NCBI RefSeq assembly: GCF_014495685.1
Contig: NZ_JACTVI010000066.1
Coordinates: 1-46,846 of the forward strand
Direction: 5' to 3'
Origin: Streptomyces sp. TRM68367
Lineage (GTDB): Bacteria > Actinomycetota > Actinomycetes > Streptomycetales > Streptomycetaceae
DNA: 46,846 nt
Both the position numbers and the translations under genes were made by a program. The notes below the pieces were generated by a model. That model was not told where the DNA came from. It did not search any database and worked only from the letters and a program-made list of their open reading frames with translations. Positions 7,218 to 15,732 of this stretch are shown piece by piece; positions within the stretch are counted from its first letter, which is position 1, and every line of letters starts with the position of its first letter.

Positions 7218-8573
7218 TCAGAGTCCGAGGCGCCGGGACAGGTCGGACGTGAACACCCCGCGTGGGTCCAGTTCCGCGCGCAGCGCGCGGAAGTCGTCCA
7301 GCCGGGGGTACATCGCGGCGAGCAGGTCCGGGCGCAGGCGGGAGTCCTTGGCGAGGGACACGCGGCCGCCGGCCGTGGCGACCTCCTCGTCCAGTTCGTC
7401 GAGGAAGGCGCCGAGACCGGGCAGGTTCGCCGGGACGTCCAGAGCCAGGCTCCAGCCGGGCACGGGGAAGGACAGCCAGCCCGGGTCGGCCTCCCCGAGC
7501 CGTTTGAGGACGGCCAGGAACGACGGGCAGCGGCGTTCGGAGACGCGCCGCACGATCCGGCGCAGGGCGTCCTCCCGGCCGTGTCCGACGACGAACTGGT
7601 ACTGCACGAAGCCGCCGCGGCCGTAGACGCGGTTCCAGTGGGGCACGCCGTCCAGGGGGTGGAAGAACCTGGCCAGCTTCTGGAGTTCGCCGGTACGCGC
7701 GCGTGGTGCCTTGCGGTACCAGAGCTCGTTGAACAGGCCCACGGTCGTGCGGGTCAGCAGGCCCTCCGGTACGAACGCGGGGGCGGCCGGGAGGCGGGAG
7801 GTACGGAAGGCCAGCGGGTCCCTACGCGCGCGCGTGCCGTCGGGCAGGCCCTGAAGGGGTGCGTGGTCGCCGCGGGTCAGGACCGCGCGGCCGGTCGCCG
7901 CGCCGCGCGCGAGCAGGTCGATCCAGGCGACCGAGTAGCGGTAGCGGTGGTCGGTGGCCGCGAGGCGGGCCAGCAGGTCGTCGAGGTCCGTGGTGCGTTC
8001 GGTGTCGACCGACATCAGGGACGTCTCGACCGGCAGCAGCCGGATCGTGGCGGTGAGGATCACGCCGGTCAGGCCCAGGCCGCCGGTGGTCGCGTCGAAC
8101 AGGGGCGTGCCGGGGCGTACGGTGCGGATCTCGCCGTCGGCGGTGAGCAGTTCGAACGACAGCACGTGCCGGGAGAACGAGCCGGACACATGGTGGTTCT
8201 TGCCGTGGATGTCCGCGCCGATCGCCCCGCCGACGGTCACCTGGTTCGTGCCGGGCGTCACCGGCAGGAACCAGCCGAGCGGCAGCAGCACCTCCGTCAG
8301 CCGGTGCAGCGAGATCCCCGCGTCGCACAGCACCGTGCCGCCGTCGGCGTCGATGGCGTGCACCCGGTCCAGGCCGGTCATGTCGAACACGGCACCGCCT
8401 GCGTTCTGCGCCGCGTCCCCGTACGCCCGTCCCAGGCCTCTGGGGATGCCGCCGCGCGCCCCGCACTCCCGGACGGCGGCCAGTGCCTCCTCGTACGTGC
8501 GCGGGCGGATCAGCCGGGCGGCGGTGGGGGCGGTGCGGCCCCAGCCGGTGACGGAAACGGTGTCGGCAGACAT
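7218..8573 (-). CDS. FAD-linked oxidoreductase, DprE1-like
   Basis: FAD-binding oxidase of about 451 residues related to decaprenylphosphoryl-beta-D-ribose 2'-oxidase. The FAD_binding_4 signature PGTNQVTVGGAIGADIHGKN followed by HH is almost that of DprE1. The C-terminal SLAKDSRL contains the lysine corresponding to the conserved active-site KDSR of that family. It would oxidise a polyprenyl-phospho-sugar C2 hydroxyl, with the downstream SDR reducing the ketone. ATG 8573 (MSADTVS) is preferred; an upstream start at 8609 adds 12 residues without family support. It is divergent from the YihY gene at 8748. The sugar substrate in this organism is unproven. Confidence 0.85.
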   Translation of the reverse strand: MSADTVSVTGWGRTAPTAARLIRPRTYEEALAAVRECGARGGIPRGLGRAYGDAAQNAGGAVFDMTGLDRVHAIDADGGTVLCDAGISLHRLTEVLLPLGWFLPVTPGTNQVTVGGAIGADIHGKNHHVSGSFSRHVLSFELLTADGEIRTVRPGTPLFDATTGGLGLTGVILTATIRLLPVETSLMSVDTERTTDLDDLLARLAATDHRYRYSVAWIDLLARGAATGRAVLTRGDHAPLQGLPDGTRARRDPLAFRTSRLPAAPAFVPEGLLTRTTVGLFNELWYRKAPRARTGELQKLARFFHPLDGVPHWNRVYGRGGFVQYQFVVGHGREDALRRIVRRVSERRCPSFLAVLKRLGEADPGWLSFPVPGWSLALDVPANLPGLGAFLDELDEEVATAGGRVSLAKDSRLRPDLLAAMYPRLDDFRALRAELDPRGVFTSDLSRRLGL

Positions 8574-8747
8574 GGCGGTGACCGTATCGCCGTTATGTGG
8601 GCGATTCATTATGAAACATTCGATTACTCACCGAAACGGGTGATTAGTGGGATGTCGCTCTATAGTGCCGGGTGTCGACGGTGGCCACACTCTGCTCTTC
8701 CGGGGCACTCGGACATGGGTCTTCCATAGCGAGGGCAGGGACGGATC

Positions 8748-9656
8748 ATGGACTGGCTGAAAAAGCTCCCTGTCGTAGGGCCGGCGCTCGCGCGGCTGAT
8801 GGCCACGCACGCGTGGCGGTCGTACGAGCGGCTGGACCGCGTGAAGTGGACGCGGCTGGCCGCCGCGATGACCTTCACCAGCTTTGTCGCGCTGTTCCCG
8901 CTGCTGACCATGGCCACCGCGATCGCCGCCGCGACGCTCAGCACCGAGCGGCAGAACGAGCTGCAGGACAAGATCGCCGAGCAGGTGCCCGGCATCTCCG
9001 ACCAGCTGAACATCGACGGCCTGGTGCAGAACGCCGGCACTGTCGGCCTCATCGCGGGCGCTGTCCTGCTGGTCACCGGCATCGGCTGGGCCGGCGCCAC
9101 GCGCGAGTGCCTGCGCGCGGTGTGGGAGCTGCCGGACGACGAGGGCAACCCCGTCCTGCGCAAGGTCAAGGACGCGGGCATCCTCGTCGGCCTCGGCGGC
9201 GCCGTCCTGGTCACGATCGCCGCCTCCGCCGTCGCCTCCGCGATGGTCGGCTGGATCACCCGGCAGCTCGGCATCAGCGAGGGCGGCTGGGGCGGCGCCC
9301 TGCTGTACGTCGCCGCGTTCACCATCGCTGCCCTCGCGGACTTCCTGCTCCTGCTGTACGTCCTGACCCTGCTGCCCGGCGTCGAGCCGCCGCGCCGGCG
9401 CCTGGTCGTCGCGGCGCTGACCGGCGCGGTCGGCTTCGAACTGCTCAAACTGCTGCTCAGCGGCTATATACAGGGTGTGGCCGCGAAGAGCATGTACGGC
9501 GCGTTCGGTGTCCCCGTCGCCCTGCTGCTGTGGATCAACTTCACCGCGAAGCTGGTCCTGTTCTGCGCCGCGTGGACGGCGACGGGGAGCAAGGCGGCCG
9601 AGCTCACGGACGAGTCCGGCGGCGCACCAGATCGGGCAGCGGCCAGCGACGGTTGA
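8748..9656 (+). CDS. YihY/BrkB family inner-membrane protein
   Basis: A 302-residue multi-spanning membrane protein of the YihY/UPF0761 (BrkB) family. Hydrophobic segments occur near residues 40-65, 100-125, 145-170, 190-215, 225-245 and 250-275. The family hallmarks are the early KWTRLAAAMTFTSFVALFPL segment and the late GAFGVPVALLLWINFTAKLV. The function of the family is not established; it is not a ribonuclease as once annotated. Its last 53 bp overlap the end of the convergent carboxypeptidase gene at 9604. The ATG is preceded by a purine-rich GAGGGCAGGGA. Little is known of its regulation. Confidence 0.88.
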   Translation: MDWLKKLPVVGPALARLMATHAWRSYERLDRVKWTRLAAAMTFTSFVALFPLLTMATAIAAATLSTERQNELQDKIAEQVPGISDQLNIDGLVQNAGTVGLIAGAVLLVTGIGWAGATRECLRAVWELPDDEGNPVLRKVKDAGILVGLGGAVLVTIAASAVASAMVGWITRQLGISEGGWGGALLYVAAFTIAALADFLLLLYVLTLLPGVEPPRRRLVVAALTGAVGFELLKLLLSGYIQGVAAKSMYGAFGVPVALLLWINFTAKLVLFCAAWTATGSKAAELTDESGGAPDRAAASDG

Positions 9657-10893
9657 CCAGGAACGCACCGGCCCCGAGCAGCACCAGCACCCCGCCGGTG
9701 ATGCCGAGCGCGACCCCGATGCCGCTGGCGCCGTCCCCGGCCGCCGAGCTGGCCACCGGCTTCGACCCGGTCTCCGCACCGCCGCTGCCCCCGGCGCCCC
9801 CGGCCTCGCCCGAGGCGTTCGAACCCGGCTGGGAGCCCGCCTCCTCGGCGCCCTTCGGCGGCACCAGGTCGCCCACCGGCTGCGCCTTCCCGGCCGCCTT
9901 GAATCCCCAGTCGAACAGCCGCGCGGTCTCCTTGTAGACCTCGTTGTGCTCCTTCTTCTCCGGGTGCATGACCGTGACGAGCAGCACCCTGCCGTTCCGC
10001 TCGGCCACGCCGGTGAAGGTCGCGCCCGCGTTGGTGGTGTTGCCGTTCTTGACGCCCGCGATGCCCTGGTAGACCGGCAGGTCGGAGTCGCCGGACAGCA
10101 GCCGGTTGGTGTTCTGGATCTCGAAGGACTTACGGACCGTCTTGCCCTTCTTGTCCTTCTTCGTCCCGCCCGGGAACTTGGCCGTGACCGTCGAGCAGTA
10201 CTCGCGGAAGTCCTTCTTCTGCAGCCCGGACCGGGCGATCAGCGTCAGGTCGTACGCGGACGACACCTGCCCCGCGGCGTCGTAGCCGTCGGGGCTGACC
10301 GCGTGCGTGTCGAGGGCCTGGAGTTCCTCGGCGTGCTCGTTCATCTCCTTGACGGTGGCCTCGGCGCCGCCGTTCATCGCGGACAGCACGCGCACGGCGT
10401 CGTTGCCGGAGCGCAGGAAGACCCCGAGCCACAGGTCGTGCACGGTGTACGTCTCGTCCTCCTTTATCCCGACCAGGCTGGAGCCGGAACCGAGGCCGGC
10501 CAGGTCGGAGGGGACCACCTTGTGCTTGAGGGTCCTGGGGAACTTCGGCAGCACCGTGTCCGCGAACAGCATCTTCAGCGTGCTCGCCGGGGCCAGCCGC
10601 CAGTGCGCGTTGTGCGCGGCGATCACCTCGCCGGACTCGGCGTCGGCGACGACCCACGAGCGGGCGGTGACGTCCTTGGGCAGCACCGGCACGCCGCCGG
10701 CGAGATTGACCTGCGTGCCCGGCAGTCCGAGCCGGGCGCCGCCCACGGTCGACATCTTCGCCGGGGGCGTGGCCGGCGGACTGGCCGGCGGGCTCGGCTT
10801 GGCGGCGGCGACGGGCGCGGTCAGCGCGAGGGACGAGACGACGGCGGATGCGACCAGCAGGGATCGCCTGGAGAGCTTCTGAGGTGCGGGCAC
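9604..10893 (-). CDS. D-alanyl-D-alanine carboxypeptidase-like protein (S11)
   Basis: Predicted exported S11 serine peptidase that trims the terminal D-Ala of peptidoglycan stem peptides. It has an N-terminal signal (LSRRSLLVASAVVSSLALTA, 7-26), the nucleophile motif S104-T-L-K107, SGN at 162-164, and KNG at 282-284 where canonical enzymes have KTG or KSG. After a Gly/Ser/Ala-rich linker, a C-terminal membrane segment (GVLVLLGAGAFLV) and basic tail anchor it outside the membrane. The GTG at 10893 is chosen because the signal peptide begins there; no clear ribosome site precedes it. The last 53 bp overlap the convergent YihY gene. The Thr-to-Asn change in the third motif may alter activity. 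Confidence 0.85.
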   Translation of the reverse strand: MPAPQKLSRRSLLVASAVVSSLALTAPVAAAKPSPPASPPATPPAKMSTVGGARLGLPGTQVNLAGGVPVLPKDVTARSWVVADAESGEVIAAHNAHWRLAPASTLKMLFADTVLPKFPRTLKHKVVPSDLAGLGSGSSLVGIKEDETYTVHDLWLGVFLRSGNDAVRVLSAMNGGAEATVKEMNEHAEELQALDTHAVSPDGYDAAGQVSSAYDLTLIARSGLQKKDFREYCSTVTAKFPGGTKKDKKGKTVRKSFEIQNTNRLLSGDSDLPVYQGIAGVKNGNTTNAGATFTGVAERNGRVLLVTVMHPEKKEHNEVYKETARLFDWGFKAAGKAQPVGDLVPPKGAEEAGSQPGSNASGEAGGAGGSGGAETGSKPVASSAAGDGASGIGVALGITGGVLVLLGAGAFLVNRRWPLPDLVRRRTRP

Positions 10894-10984
10894 GATCGAG
10901 AACGTACATGCCGTTCGGTCGGAATGCTCGCCTCCGCCCCCACCCCGGACACGGAACCAGAGAGGTGGCGGTGATACTGAACCT

Positions 10985-11224
10985 ATGAAACTCAGCCGCC
11001 CCCTCTCCTGGTTCCTGCTCGCCTTCGGGGTGTGGAGCTGGGTCATCTGGATCACTTTCGTCAAGAACCTCGTCAAGGACAGCAGCGGGCTCGCGTTCGA
11101 CGACGGACACCCCACCGCGTACTTCTGGGTGCACCTGCTGCTCGCCGTCGTTTCCTTCGTATTGGGGACGGTCATCGGGGCCATCGGGTTGCGCGGACTG
11201 CGCGCACTGCGCCGGACGTCATAA
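10985..11224 (+). CDS. SCO4848-type small membrane protein
   Basis: A 79-residue protein with two membrane spans, about 8-27 and 47-69, separated by a short polar loop containing FDDGHPTAYFW, and ending in a basic RGLRALRRTS tail. I recognise it as the conserved Streptomyces SCO4848 family, whose function is unknown. It starts with ATG and lies 23 bp upstream of the metallophosphoesterase gene, so the two are probably co-transcribed. It is divergent from the carboxypeptidase gene across about 90 bp. Confidence 0.85.
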   Translation: MKLSRPLSWFLLAFGVWSWVIWITFVKNLVKDSSGLAFDDGHPTAYFWVHLLLAVVSFVLGTVIGAIGLRGLRALRRTS

Positions 11225-11247
11225 CACCAACCAGGGGGACCCTCATC

Positions 11248-12537
11248 GTGGCCATCGTCTTCGTGCTCGTCGCCCTGCTCGCCGTGGGCGTGCTGGTGGT
11301 GAGCAACTGGTACGTCTGGCGCCGGCTGTTCCGGGACACGACCCGGGGCCCGGGCCTCGCGCGGCGCGCGGGGGCGGTGCTCATCGCCGGCGGCTGGGCG
11401 CTCGCGGTCGGCGCGCTGGTCGCCGAACGGACCGGTGCGCCCTTCTGGCTCCAGCAGGTGCTGGCCTGGCCGGGCTTCATGTGGCTGGCCGTGTCGATCT
11501 ACCTGCTCATGGCCGTGGCGGCGGGCGAGGTCGTACGACCGCTGCTGCTGCGGTTCCTGCGGCGGCGCGGGTCCGCCGAGGAGCCCGTGGCGGAGCCGGC
11601 GCCGATACCGGCGGCGGCCGGGGCGGCGAAGGGAGCGGGGACGGAGCCGGCGATGCCCGGAACGCCCCAGGAGCCGTCCGCCGCGGAGGAGCCGCAGCGG
11701 CCGCTCCAGGAACCCTCCCGCCGCCTGTTCGTCTCCCGCGTCGTCGCGGGTGCCGCCGCCGCGGCAGCCGTCGGGACCGTCGGCTACGGCACGTACGGCG
11801 TGCTGCGCGGCCCGCAGGTGAAGGGGGTCACCGTGCCGCTGGCCAAGCTCCCGCGCGCGGCGCACGGCTACCGCATCGCGGTGGTCAGCGACATCCACCT
11901 CGGGCCGGTCCTCGGCCGGGGCTTCACGCAGAAGGTCGTCGACACGATCAACTCGACGCAGCCCGACCTCATCGCCGTCGTCGGCGACCTGGTGGACGGC
12001 AGCGTGCAGGACCTGCGCCCGGCGGTGGCGCCCCTGGCCCAGCTGAAGGCCCGGCAGGGCTCCTTCTTCGTCACCGGCAACCACGAGTACTTCTCCGGCG
12101 CCGAGCAGTGGGTCGAGGAGGTGCGCCGCCTGGGGCTGCGCCCGCTGGAGAACGCCCGCACGGAACTGGCGCACTTCGACCTGGCCGGCGTGAACGACGT
12201 GTCCGGCGAGGACCAGGGCGAGGGCCCCGACTATGCCAGGGCACTCGGGGACCGGGACCCGGCACGCGCGTGCGTGCTCCTCGCCCACCAGCCGGTCCAG
12301 ATTCACGAGGCGGTCGACTACGACGTCGACCTCCAGCTCTCCGGCCACACCCACGGTGGCCAGATGTTCCCGTTCAACTTCATCGCGGGGGCGGCCAACC
12401 CGACCCTCGCGGGCCTGGAGCGCTACGGCGACACCCAGCTGTACGTCAGCCGCGGCGCCGGCGCCTGGGGGCCGCCCACGCGGGTGGGCGCACCGTCGGA
12501 CATCACGGTGATCGAACTGGCGTCACGGCAGGCGTGA
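11248..12537 (+). CDS. Membrane-anchored metallophosphoesterase
   Basis: A calcineurin-like phosphoesterase of about 429 residues. It begins with hydrophobic segments (VAIVFVLVALLAVGVLVVSN and two more by ~residue 100), then a Pro/Ala/Glu-rich linker, another short hydrophobic stretch (VAGAAAAAAVG), and the catalytic domain. Metal-binding motifs are SDIHLG, GDLVDG, GNHEY and SGHTHGGQ. Related YkuE/YaeI proteins hydrolyse lipid or sugar-nucleotide phosphoesters at the membrane; the substrate here is unknown. The GTG start has GGGGGAC at 11234-11239. Co-transcription with the preceding small membrane protein is likely. Confidence 0.9.
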   Translation: MAIVFVLVALLAVGVLVVSNWYVWRRLFRDTTRGPGLARRAGAVLIAGGWALAVGALVAERTGAPFWLQQVLAWPGFMWLAVSIYLLMAVAAGEVVRPLLLRFLRRRGSAEEPVAEPAPIPAAAGAAKGAGTEPAMPGTPQEPSAAEEPQRPLQEPSRRLFVSRVVAGAAAAAAVGTVGYGTYGVLRGPQVKGVTVPLAKLPRAAHGYRIAVVSDIHLGPVLGRGFTQKVVDTINSTQPDLIAVVGDLVDGSVQDLRPAVAPLAQLKARQGSFFVTGNHEYFSGAEQWVEEVRRLGLRPLENARTELAHFDLAGVNDVSGEDQGEGPDYARALGDRDPARACVLLAHQPVQIHEAVDYDVDLQLSGHTHGGQMFPFNFIAGAANPTLAGLERYGDTQLYVSRGAGAWGPPTRVGAPSDITVIELASRQA

Positions 12538-12642
12538 GCGGATCGCGACACCGTACGGCCCTCGTACGCCCCGCCTGACCGTGGCGGACGGGCCGCTGGT
12601 GTACGACGTCGAGCTGGCGGAGAGCAGCGAGGTGGGACGCGG

Positions 12643-13392
12643 TCAACTGACCGGACTGTCCCAGGACTTCCTGCCGGGATCCGGCAACACGTTCGTCATC
12701 CCCGGCAGGAAGTCCGTGAACAGCTCGTGCACCTCCCGTACGAGGGGCCGCAGCACCCGGAACCGGGCCAGCGCGACCCCGCGCGCGGTGAGTCGGGCGC
12801 CCCGCTCGGCCAGCCGGTAACTGCGCTCGCGGCCCTCCGTGCGGTCGAAGATCCAGTACAGGACGAGCCCCATCTGGGCCAGCCACATCAACTCGGGCAG
12901 GATGTCCCGCAGTTCCTCCGGCACCTTGGTCTTCACGCCGGCCAGCACCTGCCGCTGGATGCCGATGGCCTCCACGCGCGCGTGTTCCGACTCGGGCGAG
13001 AAGGGGCTGAGCGGGCTGTCCGGGTCGGCGGCGTTCTTGAAGAACTGCACCGCGAACTCGTGGTACGGCGCGGCGATGTCCAGCCACGTCGTGAGCACCC
13101 CCGCGAGCCGCGCCTCCAGGTCGGTCTCGCGGGCCAGGACCTCGCGGACCGCCACCTGGTGCTCGGCGGCGATCCGGTCGTAGAAGCCCTGGATCAGGTG
13201 CTCCTTGCCGTCGAAGTAGTAGTACGCGTTGCCGACGGAGACCCCGGCCTCCTTGGCGATGGCCCGCATCGTGGTCTTGTCGTAGCCGCGTTCCTGGAAC
13301 AGCCGCATGGCGGTCTCCAGGATCAGTGCGCGGGTCTGCTCGGACTTGCTGGGAGGGGCGCCGTCGCCGGGGCCGTCGTTCTTCGCGGGCAC
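12643..13392 (-). CDS. TetR/AcrR family regulator
   Basis: A 249-residue repressor-type regulator. The N-terminal helix-turn-helix spans about 17-62 (LILETAMRLFQERGYDKTTM then AIAKEAGVSVGNAYYYF). The rest is a ligand-binding helical domain, consistent with a TetR C-terminal domain. The GTG start has no ribosome site; TAGGCT lies about 11 bases upstream and could be a -10 of a leaderless transcript, but the gene also follows the DCC gene by only 11 bp, so operon transcription is likely. Two TTGAACGCGTTCAA palindromes lie at the head of that operon and are the obvious candidate operators. Confidence 0.9.
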   Translation of the reverse strand: MPAKNDGPGDGAPPSKSEQTRALILETAMRLFQERGYDKTTMRAIAKEAGVSVGNAYYYFDGKEHLIQGFYDRIAAEHQVAVREVLARETDLEARLAGVLTTWLDIAAPYHEFAVQFFKNAADPDSPLSPFSPESEHARVEAIGIQRQVLAGVKTKVPEELRDILPELMWLAQMGLVLYWIFDRTEGRERSYRLAERGARLTARGVALARFRVLRPLVREVHELFTDFLPGMTNVLPDPGRKSWDSPVS

Positions 13393-13403
13393 GGAAAGAG
13401 AGC

Positions 13404-13925
13404 CTAACGAGTGGCGCAGGCGCCGCCGTCACAGCCCGGCGGGCTGTAGGTCCAGCCGAGGCTGGGGCCGTAGGACCACCCGTCGGAGCTCCGGTAGACC
13501 CGCCCGCTCCACCCCGGCGACCCGGCCTGCTGCGCCCCGCGCCACTTGGCGGCGGCCAGCACCGCGCCCTTGGCGAGCTTCGCGCCGGCCGGGGTGCTCA
13601 GGCGATGGGCGAGCGGCCGGTGTTCACGCAGGGCCCACAGGGTGACGACCCAGGCGGCGGAGCCCCGGTAGACCTGCCCGGCGTCCCCGACGACCGTGAT
13701 CTCGTCGAGTGTGGCGCTGTGGTCCAGGGCTCGGAAGCGGCGCCGGGCCTCCTCTGAGGCGGCCGGGACCAGGTCCAGCGGCACCAGCTGGCGTTGGCGC
13801 AGCAGCCAGTCGCGCAGGAAGGTGCACAGCGAGCACTCGGCGTCGTACAGGACGGTGAGCCCGCGGACCGGGACGCGCTCGGCGTCCCGGTCCGCACGCG
13901 TGCGCGTGCCCGTCACGTCGCTCAC
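13404..13925 (-). CDS. DCC1-like thiol-disulfide oxidoreductase (DUF393)
   Basis: A 173-residue protein of the DCC family. The defining DxxCxxC motif appears as YDAECSLC near residues 28-35, followed by the usual hydrophobic core. The family is predicted to act in thiol-disulfide exchange; the partner is unknown. The C-terminus is Gly/Tyr/Ser-rich (YRSSDGWSYGPSLGWTYS) and ends with two further cysteines. The GTG start overlaps the stop of the upstream membrane-protein gene as GTGA, so translation is coupled. The TetR gene follows after 11 bp. Confidence 0.85.
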   Translation of the reverse strand: MSDVTGTRTRADRDAERVPVRGLTVLYDAECSLCTFLRDWLLRQRQLVPLDLVPAASEEARRRFRALDHSATLDEITVVGDAGQVYRGSAAWVVTLWALREHRPLAHRLSTPAGAKLAKGAVLAAAKWRGAQQAGSPGWSGRVYRSSDGWSYGPSLGWTYSPPGCDGGACATR

Positions 13926-14329
13926 GCCCCGGCCGACGGGGCGACCCAGTCCTGCGGCGCGACCGGCGGCAGCTGCTCCCGCTCCATCGCCCCGCGCCGC
14001 CGGATCCGGCTGAGCACGTACACGTTGCCCAGGTGCATCACGCCGAGCACCAGCAGCACGACGCCGAGCTTGGTCGACAGGGCCTCGAAGACCCCGCGCG
14101 TGTCGGCGATCGTGTCGTCGCCGCTCAGGTACAGCGCGACGAAGCCGAGGTTGACGAGGTAGAAGCCGACCACCAGGAGGTGGTTCACGGCGTCCGCGAG
14201 CTTCTCGTTGCCGTGCAGCACGTCGGCGAGGAAGATCCGGCCGTTCTGGCTGAGCGTGCGGGCCACCCAGACGGTCAGGGCGATGCTGACGACCAGATAG
14301 ATGACGTAGGCGATGACCGTGCGGTCCAT
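13922..14329 (-). CDS. Small integral membrane protein
   Basis: A 135-residue protein with about three membrane segments (roughly 5-23, 48-68 and 86-104) and a soluble C-terminal tail. I do not recognise a named family with confidence. It is the first gene of a three-gene operon with the DCC oxidoreductase (4-base GTGA overlap) and the TetR regulator. The ATG has a strong AAGGGGTGGGG site upstream, and a palindromic operator lies 13-28 bases before the start codon. Context suggests a membrane redox or electron-carrier role, as inference only. Confidence 0.8.
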   Translation of the reverse strand: MDRTVIAYVIYLVVSIALTVWVARTLSQNGRIFLADVLHGNEKLADAVNHLLVVGFYLVNLGFVALYLSGDDTIADTRGVFEALSTKLGVVLLVLGVMHLGNVYVLSRIRRRGAMEREQLPPVAPQDWVAPSAGA

Positions 14330-14342
14330 GCCCCACCCCTTC

Positions 14343-14402
14343 TTTGAACGCGTTCAAAACGCTGACAGGGAAGACTCTAGACCTGTTTTTGAACGCGTTC
14401 AA
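14343..14402. promoter_or_regulatory. Twin palindromic operators of the TetR operon
   Basis: A perfect 16-bp palindrome TTTGAACGCGTTCAAA lies at 14343-14358. A second copy of its 14-bp core TTGAACGCGTTCAA lies at 14389-14402. Centres are 45 bp apart. They sit just upstream of the membrane protein-DCC-TetR operon, whose last gene is a TetR repressor, so autoregulation is the natural reading. Both sites also lie 3' of the VOC gene, which reads toward them, and so are unlikely to serve it. Confidence 0.75.
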
Positions 14403-14423
14403 GCAGGGGGTGTGGGGCGTGCG

Positions 14424-14834
14424 TCACGTACGCCGGCCGAGCTCCGGCCGTTTGGAGTAGTCCGTGAGGCCGAGGACGTTGCCCCACGGGTCGGTCAGCT
14501 CGACGGTCCAGCCGGTGGCCACGGGGAAGGGCTCGTCGAGCGGCTCGATGCCCGCCCGGCGCAGCGCACCGGCCGCGGCCCGCGCGTCCGGCACCTCCAG
14601 CCAGACGCGCGGGGAGGGCCACGGCGGGGGACGGTGGCCCAGTTCCTCCTCCTGGCGCAGGAGGAGGCCGGGAGTCTCGCCGCCGACCTCCAGCAGCGCG
14701 ATCCCGGCCTCGTCGAGCCGGAAGGCCAGCGGGAATCCGGCCCTGTCGTAGAAGCGCACGGCCTCGTCGAGGTCGCCGACGGGCAGCAGTACGTTGTCGA
14801 ACCCGAGCAGTTCGTAGGACTCGTCATCTGACAT
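14424..14834 (-). CDS. VOC family (glyoxalase/bleomycin-resistance fold) protein
   Basis: A 136-residue protein of the vicinal oxygen chelate superfamily, with the paired beta-alpha-beta-beta-beta layout: FDNVLLPVGDLDEAVRFYDR at the start and VELTDPWGNVLGLTDY near the end. Metal-ligand positions can be guessed (Glu in the C-terminal half) but not assigned. The substrate is unknown. It starts at ATG 14834 and ends 95 bp upstream of the TetR operon. It may be an independent unit, as its promoter region differs from that operon's. Confidence 0.82.
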   Translation of the reverse strand: MSDDESYELLGFDNVLLPVGDLDEAVRFYDRAGFPLAFRLDEAGIALLEVGGETPGLLLRQEEELGHRPPPWPSPRVWLEVPDARAAAGALRRAGIEPLDEPFPVATGWTVELTDPWGNVLGLTDYSKRPELGRRT

Positions 14835-14898
14835 ACCGTCAGAGTAGGTCGATCGTCGGCCGCAGCCGGTGATTGTCAGCTCCCGCAGCCGAGCACTT

Positions 14899-14935
14899 GG
14901 GCCCCGCCCCGGCGCGAGACCGGGAAACGGGGCCC
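14899..14935 (-). terminator. sdh operon terminator hairpin
   Basis: Stem GGGCCCCG (14899-14906) pairs with CGGGGCCC (14928-14935), with further pairing possible inside (CCCGG/CCGGG). It lies 24 bp beyond the sdhB stop on the minus strand. Confidence 0.65.
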
Positions 14936-14958
14936 TCAGTGACGTACCGACGCGACCG

Positions 14959-15732
14959 TCAGTAGCGGCGCGTGATCAGCGCGCGCTTCACCTCGGCGAT
15001 GGCCTTCGTGACCTCGATACCGCGCGGGCAGGCGTCCGTGCAGTTGAAGGTCGTACGGCAGCGCCAGACGCCGTCGCGGTCGTTGAGGATCTCCAGGCGC
15101 TGCTCGCCCGCCTCGTCACGCGAGTCGAAGATGAAGCGGTGCGCGTTCACGATGGCCGCCGGGCCGAAGTACTGGCCGTCGTTCCAGAACACCGGGCACG
15201 AGGACGTGCACGCGGCGCACAGGATGCACTTCGTCGTGTCGTCGAAGCGCTCGCGGTCCTCGGCCGACTGCAGCCGCTCGCGCGTGGGCTCGTTCGTGTC
15301 CTTCGTGATCAGGAAGGGCATGACGTCCCGGTACGCCTGGAAGAACGGCTCCATGTCCACGACGAGGTCCTTCAGGACCGTCATGCCCTTGATGGGCTCG
15401 ACCGTGATCGGCTTCTCGGGGCTGATGTCCTTGATCAGCGTCTTGCACGCCAGGCGGTTCTTGCCGTTGATCCGCATGGCGTCGGAGCCGCAGATGCCGT
15501 GGGCGCAGGAGCGGCGGAAGGTCAGCGTGCCGTCCAGATCCCACTTGATCTTGTGCAGGGCGTCGAGGACGCGCTCCTTGGGGTCGATCTCCAGCTGGAA
15601 GTCTTCCCAGGTCGCCTCCGCCGAGACCTCCGGGTTGAAGCGGCGGACGCGGAACGTGGCCGTGATGTACGGGGAGTCGGCGAAGCCGGGCTCCGGCTTC
15701 GCGTCCGCCTTGTCCAGGGTCGGGGTAGCCAT
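14959..15732 (-). CDS. sdhB: Succinate dehydrogenase iron-sulfur subunit
   Basis: A 257-residue electron-transfer subunit of complex II. The [2Fe-2S] site is CAHGICGSD plus the later LAC cysteine. The [4Fe-4S] and [3Fe-4S] clusters are bound by CILCAACTSSCP and CRTTFNCTDACP. It passes electrons from the flavoprotein SdhA to menaquinone at the membrane anchor. The ATG overlaps the sdhA stop by one base (TGATG), giving translational coupling. It is the last gene of the sdhCDAB operon, followed by a hairpin. Confidence 0.97.
   Translation of the reverse strand: MATPTLDKADAKPEPGFADSPYITATFRVRRFNPEVSAEATWEDFQLEIDPKERVLDALHKIKWDLDGTLTFRRSCAHGICGSDAMRINGKNRLACKTLIKDISPEKPITVEPIKGMTVLKDLVVDMEPFFQAYRDVMPFLITKDTNEPTRERLQSAEDRERFDDTTKCILCAACTSSCPVFWNDGQYFGPAAIVNAHRFIFDSRDEAGEQRLEILNDRDGVWRCRTTFNCTDACPRGIEVTKAIAEVKRALITRRY

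Noticed and set aside
8585..8660. Possible hairpin in the gap between the DprE1-like and YihY genes
   Set aside because: Pairing (TCACC with GGTGA) is short and imperfect; could be chance.
9604..12354. 916-codon minus-strand frame
   Set aside because: Only its last 429 codons (from GTG 10893) match a protein; the rest is antisense to the metallophosphoesterase.
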